Notes: generated by a model not told the origin, from the letters alone. Positions 51,499-62,399 are shown, counted from the first letter of the stretch. The stretch: DNA of 64,000 bases from Bradyrhizobium sp. CCBAU 51765 (GCF_015291725.1 NZ_CP030038.1:7801001-7865000); one strand, 5' to 3'. Translations and numbers: made by a program.

Positions 51499-52646
51499 CG
51501 ATTGCGCTCCGACTTCACGTAGATCTTCTGCCGCTTGAAGGTGGCGCGCTTGTAGAGCGGGAACAGCTGGAAGAAGAGCTTGATCTTCAGCCAGCGGCCG
51601 TAGAGCCCGAGCGGCTCGAACAGCACGAACAGCACGATGATGATGCCGTAGATCGCGCCCTTCAGGCCGTTGAGCGAGGCGAAGGCCGCGACGTTCGACT
51701 GGATGTTTCCCGCAGTCGCCGTGCTCGCCCCGAAGGTCGCGGCGAGGCCGGCGATGATGCCGGGCATGTCGTCCTTGAGATAGGTCAGGAACGGATCGAT
51801 CATCACGATGAAGATCGCGCCCAGCACCGCCCCGTGCAGGCTGAAAGTACCGCCGATCAGGATCACGATGATGAACTCGATCGAGAGCTGGAGCGTGAAC
51901 ATCTCCGGCGAGATGAAGGAGAGCTTGTGCGCGAACAGAACGCCGGCAAAGCCGGTGATCGCCGCCGAGATGGCAAAGGACTTCACCTTGTAGAGCGCGA
52001 CATTGACGCCCATGCTGCGCGCCGCGGTCTCGCTGTCGCGGATCGCGACGAAGGCACGGCCGGTCGGCGAGCGAAGCAGGTTGAGCGTGCCGACGATGGT
52101 CAGCACCAGCACGGCAAGGCAGAGGTAATAGAAGGTCGGGCTGTCGCGCGGCACCGCGACGCCGAGCAGTGACAGCGTCTTGACCCGCATGCCCTCGTTG
52201 CCGTGGGTCACGCTCTCCCAGCGCGCCAGGATCTCCTCGACGATCAAGGCAAAGGAGATGGTGGCGATGACGAGGTAGATGCCGGTGAGCCGCAGGGCAG
52301 GAAAGCCGACCATGGCGCCGATGATGCCGGTCAGGAGCCCGGCGGCGAGGAAGTAGACCGGGAACGGCACGTTGTATGTCTGCAAATAGGCCGCGGTGTA
52401 GGCCCCGATCGCGAGGAACGCGGCGTGCCCGAGCGAAGCCTGGCCGGTGAAGCCGGTCAGGATCAAGAGCGCCACGCCGACGATTGCATAGATGCAGACG
52501 AAGACGAGCTGGCTCATCAGATAGCTGGACAGCACATGCGGTGCGATCAACAGCAGGGCGAGCAGGACGCCGTAGGTGACGACGTAGCCCGAATGCGGAA
52601 ACAGCCTGATGTCGTCTTCATAGTCGGTCTTGAACATGAAGCGCAT
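51495..52646 (-). CDS. livM: Branched-chain-type ABC permease LivM-like
   Basis: Protein of 383 residues with about nine helices. FTGQASLGHAAFLAIGAYTAAYL, FPALRLTGIYLVIATISFALIVEEIL and GRAFVAIRDSETAARSMGVNVALYK are LivM marks. Start at MRFMFKTDYEDDIRLF, a usual form in Bradyrhizobium; the longer open frame upstream is the shadow of livH. A C-terminal basic tail faces the cytoplasm. It follows the livH-like gene by five bases. Confidence 0.88.
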   Translation of the reverse strand: MRFMFKTDYEDDIRLFPHSGYVVTYGVLLALLLIAPHVLSSYLMSQLVFVCIYAIVGVALLILTGFTGQASLGHAAFLAIGAYTAAYLQTYNVPFPVYFLAAGLLTGIIGAMVGFPALRLTGIYLVIATISFALIVEEILARWESVTHGNEGMRVKTLSLLGVAVPRDSPTFYYLCLAVLVLTIVGTLNLLRSPTGRAFVAIRDSETAARSMGVNVALYKVKSFAISAAITGFAGVLFAHKLSFISPEMFTLQLSIEFIIVILIGGTFSLHGAVLGAIFIVMIDPFLTYLKDDMPGIIAGLAATFGASTATAGNIQSNVAAFASLNGLKGAIYGIIIVLFVLFEPLGLYGRWLKIKLFFQLFPLYKRATFKRQKIYVKSERNR

Positions 52647-52651
52647 GGCGT

Positions 52652-53527
52652 TCAGACCTTCTTGCGGACGTGGAGGCCGAACAGGCCTTCGGGCTTCAGG
52701 AGCAGCACCGTCAGCAGCACGACATAGGGCGCGACGTCCTTCCAGCCCTCCGGCAGGTAGAACCCGGCCATGCTCTCGATCACCCCGATCAGGACGCCGC
52801 CGACCACTGCACCGGGGATAGAGCCGAAGCCGCCGAGCACAGCGGCGGGAAATGCCTTCAGGCCGAGCACGAGGCCGACATTGGAGTGGATGAAGGTGAT
52901 CGGCGCCAGCAGCACGCCGGCACAGGTCGCGACCGCCGCGCTGATCGCCCAGACGACCGACACCACGCGCTTGACCGGAATGCCCATATAGTAGGCTGCC
53001 AGCATGTTCTCGGAACTGGCGCGCATCGCAGTGCCGAGCATGGTCTTGTTGAAGAACAGCCAGAGCAGCGCGCACAGGATCATCGTCGCCGCGATCACCG
53101 AGAGCTTGTCATAGGCGAGCACCAGCGAGCCCATGCGCAGCACGCCCTGGCTGAACGGCGTCTCGATCTTCAGGTCGTCGGTGCCCCAGATCATGCCGGC
53201 GACCGAGCGCAGGAAATAGCCCAGCCCGATCGTCGCCATGATGATCGAGAACTGCGGATAGCCGAGGATCGGCCGCACCACCACGCGCTCCGCCACCATG
53301 CCGAACAGCGCCATCGCGGCCACCGCGCCGGCAAAGCCGATCCAGTAGTTCAGGCCCATCATGCCGATGAAGGTGAAGGCGAAGAAGCCGCCCAGCATCA
53401 TCAGATCGCCCTGGGCGAAGTTGACGACCTCGGTAGCCTTGTAAACGAGCACGAAGCCGAGCGCGATCAGGCCGTAAACGCAGCCGAGCGCAACACCGCT
53501 GACCAGCTGCTGAACAAAATCCAGCAT
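52652..53527 (-). CDS. livH: Branched-chain-type ABC permease LivH-like
   Basis: Protein of 291 residues with eight helices; start MLDFVQQLVSGVALGCVYGLIALGFVLVY, KATEVVNFAQGDLMMLGGFF and the loop AMRASSENMLAAYYMGIPVKRV are family marks. First gene of the operon H-M-G-F-ligase-binding protein, with the promoter in the 53528-53788 gap shared with the divergent exporter genes. Confidence 0.88.
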   Translation of the reverse strand: MLDFVQQLVSGVALGCVYGLIALGFVLVYKATEVVNFAQGDLMMLGGFFAFTFIGMMGLNYWIGFAGAVAAMALFGMVAERVVVRPILGYPQFSIIMATIGLGYFLRSVAGMIWGTDDLKIETPFSQGVLRMGSLVLAYDKLSVIAATMILCALLWLFFNKTMLGTAMRASSENMLAAYYMGIPVKRVVSVVWAISAAVATCAGVLLAPITFIHSNVGLVLGLKAFPAAVLGGFGSIPGAVVGGVLIGVIESMAGFYLPEGWKDVAPYVVLLTVLLLKPEGLFGLHVRKKV

Positions 53528-53788
53528 CGACGCGTGTCCTCCCGATGCAACCCGCGGTTCTTCCCGACCGCCCTGCCGCATCTTGTGTCCAGTCGCTACG
53601 CAGTCGTTTCGCTGCGTTAGCGCCATTTGTCCGGAATCAATTCAGCCTGAACGCTCGCGCGCTGTCAACAAACGGTGACTTGCCTTTGGTCGATCCCGGA
53701 TGAGGAATTTGAGGCAAAGCGATTCACCGTGCCGAAATATCTTCGGGTCATGGTCTCGGGCGATGCAAAACCGGATGGTGTGGCCGTC

Positions 53789-54534
<746 letters not shown>

Positions 54535-54538
<4 letters not shown>

Positions 54539-56061
54539 GCTCGGCAACGGCGCTATCCTGGTTTGCCCGCCACGAGCTGCGGCTCGCCTGGCGCGAATGG
54601 TTCGCCATGATGACCGGCGGGCGGCGCAAGCGGACGCGCGCTGCCGTCATCGGCCTGCTCTGCTTCGCCGCGCTGCTGCACCTGCCGGCCTGGGCGGTGA
54701 TCGGCCGTTTCGCCGGCCTGCGGCTGCCGCTCGACAAATCCTCGCTGATCGTGATCTCGGCGACGATTTTTCTCGCCTGGACCTTGATGCTGTCGCAGGC
54801 GATCGAGTCTGTGACGCGGGTGTTCTACGCCCGGGCCGATCTCGACCTGATCATGTCCTCGCCGGCGCGGCTCGCCAATCTGTTCTCGGTCCGCATCGCC
54901 GCGATCGCGCTGACCGTCACCGTGCTGGCGCTGCTGTTCTCGACGCCCTTCATCGACGTGCTGGTGATCGGCGGCGGCGCGCGCTGGCTTGCCGCCTTCG
55001 GCGTCGTCATTGCGATGGGCCTGTCGGCCGCGGCGATTGCGATCGCCGTCACCATTCTCTTGTTCCGCCTGATCGGCCCGGCGCGAACGCGCCTGATCGC
55101 CCAAGTCCTCGCCGCGATCATCGGCGCGGGCTTCGTGATCGCGCTGCAGGTCGCGGCGATCATGTCCTACGGCACGCTGTCGCGCTTCACCATCCTGACC
55201 TCGGGCAGCCTCGCCGCCTACATGCCCGACGTGGACAGCATCTGGTGGTGGCCGGCGCGGGCGACCATGGGCGACACCGAGGCGCTGCTGCTGCTTCTCG
55301 CGCTCGCCCTGGTGCTGCTCGGCAGCGTGATGGCGATCTTTTCGCACCGATTCGCCGACACCGCGATCGATGCCGCGGCGTACGGCACGTCCGGCCGCGC
55401 CCGCGCGAAGGAGCGCCCGTTCCGCGGCGGATCGCGCCAGCAGGCGCTGCGGCGCAAGGAATTCATGCTTCTGTGGCGCGATCCCTGGCTGATCTCGCAG
55501 ACGTTGATGCAACTGCTCTATCTGGTGCCGCCGGCACTCCTGCTCTGGCGCAACTTTGCCGACAGCGCTGCGGCGCTGACGCTGATCACACCTGTCATCG
55601 TGATGGCGGCCGGACAGCTTGCCGGCGGGCTCGCCTGGCTGACGATCTCGGGCGAGGACGCTCCCGATCTCGTCGCCACCGCGCCGCTGACGTCGTCCAG
55701 CGTCATCCGCGCCAAGATCGAGGTGGTGCTGATCGCAATCGCCGTGATCTTCAGTCCGCTGGTCGCGGCGCTGGCCTTCGCCTCGCCATTCCAGGCGGCC
55801 ATCAGCGCCGGCGCGATCGTGGTCGGTGCGGCCTCGGCGACGGCGATCCAGCTCTGGTTCCGGGTGCAGGCCCGTCGCAGTCAATTCCGCCGCCGCCAGA
55901 CGTCTTCGCGGCTTGCGACCTTTGCCGAAGCGTTCTCCTCGATCGGCTGGGCCGCGACCGCCGCTCTGCTGCTCGCCCTGCCGCTTGCCGGCCTCATCAG
56001 CGGCCTGATCACGGCCACCCTCGTCGCCGCCACCTGGAGGTTCAGCCCCAGGCGGGCGTGA
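54535..56061 (+). CDS. ABC exporter membrane protein, unknown cargo
   Basis: Protein of 508 residues with about 11-12 hydrophobic segments and basic ends; MSSATALSWFARHELRLAWREWFAM is the amphipathic N-terminus. The middle (about 275-310, with GRARAKERPFRGGSRQQALRRKEF) is a polar cytoplasmic loop that divides two halves, as in two-fold exporter permeases. No named family recognised with confidence. The adjacent ATPase forms the pair. The ATGA overlap indicates coupling. Confidence 0.75.
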
Positions 56062-56153
56062 AGGTGCGACACTGACGCGCTGTTGATCGCGGCCCATTGG
56101 CCACGCACTGCGTTGCGCGCTAGACTTGTTCCGAAATCATCGGGGACGGATTC

Positions 56154-56966
56154 ATGCGGCGACTGGTTTCGGCGGCCCTTGCGCTGTTCGGCGCAATCCT
56201 CTCACCTGCCCTCGCCCAGCAGCCACAGCGCAGCGAATGCCTGGCGATGGCCAATGCGGCGCCGCGGATCATGCCGGTGGTCTTCAGGCAGGCTGCAGCT
56301 GCGGCCGAGGTCGAGATCACCTATGCCGGCCATTCCACCTATTTCATCGACACGCCCGCCGGCTTGCGCATCGCGACCGATTATAGCGGCGCCTATCAGG
56401 TCGGGCGGCTGCCTGATGTCGTCACCATGAACCGGGCGCACAGCACGCACTATTCTTTATATCCCGACAAACGAATTCCCCATGTGCTGCATGGCTGGGC
56501 CGATGACGGCAAGCCGGCGATCGTGTCGGAGCGCATCAGCGACACCTTCATCCGCAACGTCACGACGGACATCCGCCGCTATTTCGGCGACGATGCCGGC
56601 AGCGACATGATCCGCGACGGCAATTCCATCTTCATCTTCGAGGCGGCCGGGCTCTGCATCGGCCATCTCGGCCACCTTCACCACAAGCTCGATGACAGCC
56701 ACTTTGCCCAGATCGGGCGGCTGGACATCGTGATGGTGCCGATCGACGGCACCTATACCATGTCGCTGGACGGCATCTCCGAGATCACCAAGCGGCTGCG
56801 CGCCTCGGTGGTGCTGCCGATGCACCGCTTCGCCACCCCGCTCGACGACTTCATGCGCCGGATCGGCCAGCAATTCGAGATCGACCGGCGCCTCGAGCGA
56901 TCGTTCCGGATGTCGCGGGATGCGCTGCCGCCGAAGCCGACCGTGATCATCCTCGACGGGGTCTGA
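56154..56966 (+). CDS. UlaG-like MBL-fold protein, secreted
   Basis: Protein of 270 residues with a signal peptide (RRLVSAALALFGAILSPALA). The beta-lactamase-like fold is shown by ITYAGHSTYFIDTPAG, IATDYSGAY, HLGHLHH, VMVPIDGTYTMSLDG and VLPMHRF. These follow the UlaG/L-ascorbate-lactonase branch (COG2220), though the first metal box reads AHSTHYS and not HxHxDH. Periplasmic location is unusual for UlaG itself. Role unknown. Confidence 0.8.
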   Translation: MRRLVSAALALFGAILSPALAQQPQRSECLAMANAAPRIMPVVFRQAAAAAEVEITYAGHSTYFIDTPAGLRIATDYSGAYQVGRLPDVVTMNRAHSTHYSLYPDKRIPHVLHGWADDGKPAIVSERISDTFIRNVTTDIRRYFGDDAGSDMIRDGNSIFIFEAAGLCIGHLGHLHHKLDDSHFAQIGRLDIVMVPIDGTYTMSLDGISEITKRLRASVVLPMHRFATPLDDFMRRIGQQFEIDRRLERSFRMSRDALPPKPTVIILDGV

Positions 56967-57031
56967 GGCGCAATTTTCTCCAAGCCGGCTGTTGGCCTTT
57001 GGTGTTGATCTCCCCGCGACAGGAGATCGAC

Positions 57032-57553
57032 ATGACCGGGTTTGCGAGATTGCTGCACGCGGACGGACCGAATCCCGAGCACGCGGCGGCGCTTCAGCTT
57101 TACGGCCGCTTCGTCGGCGCCTGGGATGCCGAGATCACGGCCCATGGACCCGGCGGAACGAAACACGTAGCCCCAGGCGAGATCCATTTTGGCTGGGTGC
57201 TGGAAGGGCGCGCCGTGCAGGACGTCTGGATCATCCCCCGCGCTGCAGACGGAGCGGCCTTCCCGATCGCCGGAAACTGGTACGGCACGACGCTGCGCGT
57301 CTACGACCCCACCATTTCCGCGTGGCGGATCTCCTGGTTCGATCCCGGCCGCAGCGTGTTCCGCCAGCAGATCGGCCGTCCGCGCGGTGAGGACATCGTG
57401 CAGGAAGGCACGACCGAAGCCGGCGAACTGACGCGGTGGAGCTTTACCGAGATCACGGACGATTCCTTTCACTGGCTCGGCGAATCCAAACCGGCCGCCG
57501 CGGCCGACTGGCGACTCGTGGTCGATGTGAGGGCGAAGCGGCGCAAGGGCTGA
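57032..57553 (+). CDS. Orphan beta-rich protein (unknown)
   Basis: Protein of 173 residues, MTGFARLLHADGPNPEHAA. ATG with AGGAG six bases upstream; an earlier ATG at 56999 has none. The body reads as alternating beta-strand patterns (GAWDAEITAHGPGG, EIHFGWVLEGRAVQDVWIIP, TLRVYDPTISAWRISWFDP), like DUF1579 or other lipocalin-like folds that bind small ligands. No signal peptide. I do not recognise a function. Lies between the UlaG-like and amidohydrolase genes. Confidence 0.7.
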   Translation: MTGFARLLHADGPNPEHAAALQLYGRFVGAWDAEITAHGPGGTKHVAPGEIHFGWVLEGRAVQDVWIIPRAADGAAFPIAGNWYGTTLRVYDPTISAWRISWFDPGRSVFRQQIGRPRGEDIVQEGTTEAGELTRWSFTEITDDSFHWLGESKPAAAADWRLVVDVRAKRRKG

Positions 57554-57659
57554 CGAAAGCGCCGCTGTGCTCGCGACGACGGACGCGGTTGCAGAACACG
57601 CGCTGCTGCGTGAAGAGATCAGATGCTAGGCTCCTTCCACAAGAACATAGAGGGAGCGA

Positions 57660-58718
57660 ATGCCGATGGCCGCAAGCGGTCTTCCTGCCAACACGAGCGG
57701 GCTATTCGTCGAGCCGCGCGAGGACTGGCTCGCGCTGCACCAGGAGGAAATCATCGATCCGGCGCGGCCGATCGTCGATCCCCACCACCACCTCTGGAAT
57801 CGCGGCCATCGCTATCTGATCGAGGAGATGGCCGCTGACATCGCGTCCGGCCACAACATCATCGCCACCGTCTATGTCGATTGCCGCTCGATGTATCGCG
57901 CTCACGGACCTGAGGCATTCCGGCCCGTCGGCGAAGTCGAATTCGCCAACGGCGTGGCGGCGATGAGCGCCAGCGGAGCCTACGGCCCAGCCGCGATCTG
58001 CGCCGGTATCGTCAGCCACGCCAATCTTCTGCTGGGAGACGCCGCCAGGCCCGTGCTGGAAGCCGAGATCGCGGCGGGCAATGGCCGCTTCCGCGGCATC
58101 AGGCATTCGTCGGCCTGGGACGAAGACCCTCTCGTCGCCGGCATGTATGCGAACAGGCCGAAGGGGCTGTTGCAGGATCCGAGCTTTCGCAAGGGCTTTG
58201 CCTGCCTGGCGCCGCTGAACCTCAGCTTCGATGCCTGGCTGTTCCATCCGCAGATCGGCGAACTGACCGAGCTGGCGCGCGCCTTCCCCGATACCAGGAT
58301 CGTGCTCGATCATTGCGGCGGCCCGGCCGGCGTCGGTCGCTTTGCGGGCCGGCGCGAAGAGGTGTTTGCGCAGTGGCGCGCGTCGATCCAGGAGATCGCG
58401 ACGTGCGAGAACGTGGTGGTGAAACTCGGCGGGCTCGCAATGTGCCTGCTCGGCTACGACTTCCATCTGCGCGAGACACCGCCGTCATCCGAGGAGCTTG
58501 CCGCGGCATGGCGCCCCTATATCGAGACCTGTATCGAGGCATTCGGCGTGAAGCGGGCGATGTTCGAGAGCAATTTCCCGCCGGACAAGGGCCAGTGCAG
58601 CTACCAGGTGATCTTCAACGCGTTCAAGCGTATCGCCTCGCCCTTGAGCGAGGCCGAGAAGACGGCGCTGTTCTCGCAGACCGCGACCGAATTTTACCGG
58701 CTCGAGCTGCCGTCATGA
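57660..58718 (+). CDS. COG3618-type metal-dependent amidohydrolase
   Basis: Protein of 352 residues. VDPHHHLWN gives the N-terminal metal His pair, RGIRHSSAWDED the middle, RIVLDHCGGP the next His and MFESNFPPDKGQCSY the C-terminal segment with the usual Asn/Asp. This is the predicted metal-dependent TIM-barrel hydrolase (lactonase-like) group. AGGGAG precedes the ATG; the second ATG two codons later is also possible. It is followed by a strong hairpin and convergent cupin gene. Confidence 0.88.
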   Translation: MPMAASGLPANTSGLFVEPREDWLALHQEEIIDPARPIVDPHHHLWNRGHRYLIEEMAADIASGHNIIATVYVDCRSMYRAHGPEAFRPVGEVEFANGVAAMSASGAYGPAAICAGIVSHANLLLGDAARPVLEAEIAAGNGRFRGIRHSSAWDEDPLVAGMYANRPKGLLQDPSFRKGFACLAPLNLSFDAWLFHPQIGELTELARAFPDTRIVLDHCGGPAGVGRFAGRREEVFAQWRASIQEIATCENVVVKLGGLAMCLLGYDFHLRETPPSSEELAAAWRPYIETCIEAFGVKRAMFESNFPPDKGQCSYQVIFNAFKRIASPLSEAEKTALFSQTATEFYRLELPS

Positions 58719-58720
58719 CG

Positions 58721-58756
58721 AAAAGAGGGGCCGGGATGTTGATCCCGCCCCCTCTT
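58721..58756. terminator. Bidirectional terminator-like hairpin
   Basis: Stem AGAGGGG-x-CGGGAT / ATCCCG-x-CCCCTCT (13 pairs, one mismatch) with loop GTTG, flanked by AAAA and TT, between convergent genes. Confidence 0.7.
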
Positions 58757-58800
58757 CATCGTGGCCGCTGGGAAGCGTCCTTGAAATCTTATTGTCCGAT

Positions 58801-59256
58801 TTAGCCGGCCCCCATCAGCGAGGCCGGCCGGCGTTCGCCGGTGGCGGCGAACATCTTCTTCAGCTTGTTGACGACGCGGATCAGGAAGCCGATCATCACC
58901 GGATTGGTCTTGCGGCAGAACGCGATCTTCTTGACGTGCCCTTCGACATGCCATTTGGCATGCGCGCCGTCACGGAAGAAAATGACATCGCCGGGGCCAT
59001 AGCGCTTGGGCGGCATGCCGTCGCTTTCGAGTACGATCGATCCTTCCATGATCATGATCGTCTCGTCGATGTCGTAGTACCAGTTGAAGCGCCCTTCGGT
59101 GCAGGACCAGATGATCGTCTGGGCGGTGCCGTCGGCGCTGGTCGACAGGACCCGCGAGCGGGATACCGGATCGCCCTCTATGATCCAGGACGGCTCGATC
59201 GGCCGCAGCTCGAGGTCCACATTGCAATTACCGACTTCAATCAATGCGCGCGACAT
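58801..59256 (-). CDS. Cupin-domain protein (DUF861-like)
   Basis: Protein of 151 residues. Cupin strands: NWYYDIDETIMIMEGSIVLES (motif 1, in which the metal His positions are changed: YDIDET), then KRYGPGDVIFFRDGAHAKWHV (motif 2 with His). EutQ/DUF861-like cupins often bind small sugars or ureidoglycine-like ligands. The incomplete metal set suggests binding rather than catalysis. C-terminal helix IRVVNKLKKMFAATGE. No signal peptide. Confidence 0.8.
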   Translation of the reverse strand: MSRALIEVGNCNVDLELRPIEPSWIIEGDPVSRSRVLSTSADGTAQTIIWSCTEGRFNWYYDIDETIMIMEGSIVLESDGMPPKRYGPGDVIFFRDGAHAKWHVEGHVKKIAFCRKTNPVMIGFLIRVVNKLKKMFAATGERRPASLMGAG

Positions 59257-59667
59257 CTGCTTCCTCGGGAAATGATATTTGGGGCCAGATCCGGCCCGGA
59301 TTGTTTCGAAAGATGCCCGGACGCTAGTGTTCCGTTTTTAATTCTTTCTTACGCCGGCTTCGAGAATCAGCCCGAAGTGGCCGGCGCAAACCGGTTAACA
59401 TCCCGATTCCCTTGCAAATCCGCCCACATGCCCCGGTCCTCTCCCGGGTGCGACAAAATGCGCGAAGGCACTGGAGCGGAGCCGGCCAATGGCTCTACGC
59501 CCAAGGCTCTGGTACCCGGCTCCGGCTGCGCGCTCGCGTTGCGTCCGCCGCGGGATTCGCACCAGGGCTATCGAACGAACCGCGCAGGAATCAAGGCCGA
59601 TAGATGTGCGCAGCGAGAACCTGTCGCCGTCGCGCTCACCCTCTCCCATCGAAGAGAGTCACGCCGG
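59257..59667. other. Gap with GC-rich inverted repeats, no gene seen
   Basis: 411 bases between the cupin start and the M29 peptidase stop. Contains inverted repeats CGGAGCCGG / CCGGCTCCG (59477-59485, 59516-59524) and CGCCGGCTTCG against CGAAGTGGCCGGCG (59352-59386), and a T-rich tract at about 59334-59350 likely to belong to the cupin promoter. The ORFs here have no family-like sequence. Confidence 0.6.
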
Positions 59668-60924
59668 CTATTTCGCCCATTCGCCCTTGCGGAACACGGG
59701 CACCTTGCTGCCGTCGGCCAAAATGCCGTCGATGTCGGTCTCGGCCGAGCCGATCATCCAGTCGATATGGATCAGGCTCTGGTTGCCGCCTTGCGCCGCG
59801 ATCTGCTGCGGCGTGAGCTGAGCGCCGTTGACGAAGCATTTCGAATAGCACTGGCCGAGCGCGATGTGAGACGCTGCGTTCTCGTCGAACAACGTGTTGT
59901 AGAACAACAGGCCGCTCTGCGAGATCGGCGAGGAATGCGGCACCAGCGCCACTTCGCCGAGGCGCCGCGCGCCCTCGTCGGTGTCGAGCACCTTGTTCAG
60001 CACCTCCGCGCCGCGCGAGGCTTTTGCGTCGACGATCTTGCCGTCCTCGAAGCGCACCGCGATGTTGTCGATCAGCGTGCCCTGATAGGACAGCGGCTTC
60101 GAGCTCACGACATGGCCGTAGACCCGGCGGCAATGCGGCGTGGTGAAGACCTCTTCGGTCGGGATATTGGCGTTGCAGCTGATGCCGTTCTTGGAGAGCG
60201 AGGCGCCGCCTTCCCATTCGTGGCCGTCGGCAAGGCCGATGGTGAGATCGGTGCCGGGACCCGAATATTGCAGCGCGCGAAAGCGCTGGCCGTTGAGCCA
60301 GTTGGTGCGCTCGCGCAGCACCGCATTGTGGCTCGCCCAATTGCCCATCGCGTCCTCGCGATCGACGCGGGACGCTGCGAAGATCGCATCCGCGAGCTTG
60401 CCGACCGCGACGTCCTCAGGATCATCAGGGAACACCAGCTTCGCCCAGGACGGGCTCGGATAGGCGATGATGTTCCAGTTGGTGTCGAAGTTGACGATCT
60501 TCTCCAGCGCGGGCTGATAGGCCATCGAATTCGCCTTGCTCGCGCGCGCCACCTTGGAGGGATCCTCGCCCGACAGCAGCATCGGGTTGTCGCCGACGAT
60601 GGCGAGCCGTGCGGTGTTGTCCGAGAAGGCTTTGGCCATGCCCTCGTAGAGCCAGCCGGCGGCACGATCGAAACTGGCGTCGTGGCCGTGGCGGTAGCGT
60701 GCCAGCGTCATCTCCTCATCCGACAGGATCGGCGTCACGAGACCGGCGCCGGCCTTGTAGGCATGCACGGCGATCCGCCGCACCAGCGGCAGCGCAATCG
60801 CCGGCGCTGTCAGAAGCAGATCCTGTCCCGGCCGCAAGCCCAGGCCCACCTTCACCGCCACCTCGGCCAGCCGGTCGAGCTTCGCGGGATCGATGGGAGT
60901 TGAGGTGTTGCGTTGATCAGTCAT
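59668..60924 (-). CDS. M29-family aminopeptidase
   Basis: Protein of 418 residues like thermophilic aminopeptidases AmpS/PepS. TDLTIGLADGHEWEGG, NIPTEEVFTTPHCRRVYGHV (metal Glu and His), and FYNTLFDENAASHIALGQCY with the C-terminal Glu, His and Tyr are the family features; IHIDWMIGSAETDIDG holds the last Asp. It removes N-terminal residues of peptides using two cobalt or zinc ions. No signal peptide. It follows the lyase gene by 113 bases. Confidence 0.9.
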   Translation of the reverse strand: MTDQRNTSTPIDPAKLDRLAEVAVKVGLGLRPGQDLLLTAPAIALPLVRRIAVHAYKAGAGLVTPILSDEEMTLARYRHGHDASFDRAAGWLYEGMAKAFSDNTARLAIVGDNPMLLSGEDPSKVARASKANSMAYQPALEKIVNFDTNWNIIAYPSPSWAKLVFPDDPEDVAVGKLADAIFAASRVDREDAMGNWASHNAVLRERTNWLNGQRFRALQYSGPGTDLTIGLADGHEWEGGASLSKNGISCNANIPTEEVFTTPHCRRVYGHVVSSKPLSYQGTLIDNIAVRFEDGKIVDAKASRGAEVLNKVLDTDEGARRLGEVALVPHSSPISQSGLLFYNTLFDENAASHIALGQCYSKCFVNGAQLTPQQIAAQGGNQSLIHIDWMIGSAETDIDGILADGSKVPVFRKGEWAK

Positions 60925-61037
60925 GCCGGGCCCTCTGCCGAAAGTCTCTCGCTCAATCTAAGTCTAGCATCGTAAGACACAAGTGTGCGAGCGTCTTGCA
61001 ACGCACGAAAGATACGCAGTTTCACGCATTTTGGTTT

Positions 61038-62399
61038 TCAACGCGTTGCCGATTTCAGCACCCGGTCGACCATGGCGGGCGCGAGTCCGAGGTAATTTTT
61101 CGGTGAGGTGAGTGCCTCGATCGTGGCACGGTCGATGCGGCTCGATATCCGTGAATCTGCGGACAGCGCATCGGCAAGGCTGATTCCCTTCTCGTTGGCC
61201 TGACGGCATGCATCATAGACCGCGTCATGCGCCTCCTGCCGCCCGATCTGCGGCGCCAGGCCCATCATGACCGCTTCGGCCACAATCAGGCCGCGGCTGA
61301 TGGCGAGATTGTCGTTCATCTTCGCCTCGTCCACGATAAGGCCCGCGAGTGCGAACTTCGCCTGGTGCAGCGCGCCGGCAGTCAGCACGAAGCTTTCGGG
61401 GATCGCCATCCATTCGGCGTGCCAGGGCCCCGTGGCGCGCTCGAAATCCTGCACCATGGCGTCGAGCATCAGGCCTGCATGCTGGCGCACCGCCTTGGAC
61501 GCCGCAAGCATCAGTTCGGAGGAGATCGGGTTGCGCTTCTGCGGCATGGTCGAGGAGGCGCCGCGCCCCTTGACGAAAGGCTCGTAGACCTCGGCAAACT
61601 CGGTCGAGGCCATGATCATGATGTCGAGCGCGATCTTGCCGAGCGAACCGGTGACGAGGGCGAGAAAGTTCACCGCCTCCGCAAAGCCGTCGCGCGCGAC
61701 GTGCCAGGTCGAAGCGGGAACGCCGAGCTTCAACTCGGCACAGAGCGCCGCCTGCACCTCGAACCCCTTGTCGCCAAGCGAGGCCAGTGTGCCGGCAGCG
61801 CCGGCGAACTGGCCGACCAGCACGCGCGGCTTCAATTGCGCCAAGCGCTCGGCATGGCGATCGAACATCGCGAGCCAGATCGCGGTCTTGTAGCCGAAGG
61901 TCACCGGCAACGCCTGCTGGAGATGGGTTCGGCCCGCCATCGCCGTGTCGCGATGGCGCTTCGACAGATCAGCAAGGATCCTGCGCAGCTCGGCGATGTC
62001 GCGTTCGACGATCTCGATCGCGGCGCGCAGTTGCAGCACCACGGCGGTGTCCATGATGTCCTGCGTGGTCGCGCCCCAATGCACGTAGCGGCCGGCCTCG
62101 CCGCATTGCTTCACCATCTGATGCACCAAGGGGAGGATCGGATAACCGACGACATCGGTCTCCTGCCTGAGCAGATCGAAATCGAACGCGGCGACGTCGG
62201 TCCGCGCCGCGATCGCCGCGGCCGCCCCTTGTGGGATCACGCCGCACTTCGCTTCCGCCTTCGCCAGCGCCACCTCGACCTCGGCATAGCGCGCGACGGT
62301 GGCGACGTCGGAGAACACCTCGCGCATCTCAGGCGTGCCGAAGGCGTCGCGAAACAGCATGGAGTCGAGCACGGTGGTGGAGGCGGGGAAAGCTGGCAT
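61038..62399 (-). CDS. Adenylosuccinate-lyase/PcaB-type lyase
   Basis: Protein of 453 residues of the fumarase/aspartase superfamily. The signature SSTMPQKRNPISSE (282-295) and the catalytic-His segment GRTHLQQA (His159) are clear; VHWGATTQDIMDTA precedes. By sequence style it is closer to 3-carboxy-cis,cis-muconate cycloisomerase (PcaB) and related beta-elimination lyases than to PurB. No other protocatechuate genes are present, so its substrate is open. Start MPAFPAST. Confidence 0.88.
   Translation of the reverse strand: MPAFPASTTVLDSMLFRDAFGTPEMREVFSDVATVARYAEVEVALAKAEAKCGVIPQGAAAAIAARTDVAAFDFDLLRQETDVVGYPILPLVHQMVKQCGEAGRYVHWGATTQDIMDTAVVLQLRAAIEIVERDIAELRRILADLSKRHRDTAMAGRTHLQQALPVTFGYKTAIWLAMFDRHAERLAQLKPRVLVGQFAGAAGTLASLGDKGFEVQAALCAELKLGVPASTWHVARDGFAEAVNFLALVTGSLGKIALDIMIMASTEFAEVYEPFVKGRGASSTMPQKRNPISSELMLAASKAVRQHAGLMLDAMVQDFERATGPWHAEWMAIPESFVLTAGALHQAKFALAGLIVDEAKMNDNLAISRGLIVAEAVMMGLAPQIGRQEAHDAVYDACRQANEKGISLADALSADSRISSRIDRATIEALTSPKNYLGLAPAMVDRVLKSATR

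Noticed and set aside
59490..59600. Possible tRNA from a GGATTCG-like T-arm sequence
   Set aside because: No acceptor stem, anticodon arm or D-arm pairing could be formed on either strand.
58792..60903. Open frame of 703 codons on the + strand
   Set aside because: Antisense to the cupin and M29 peptidase genes, which have full family motifs. No ribosome site or recognisable domain.
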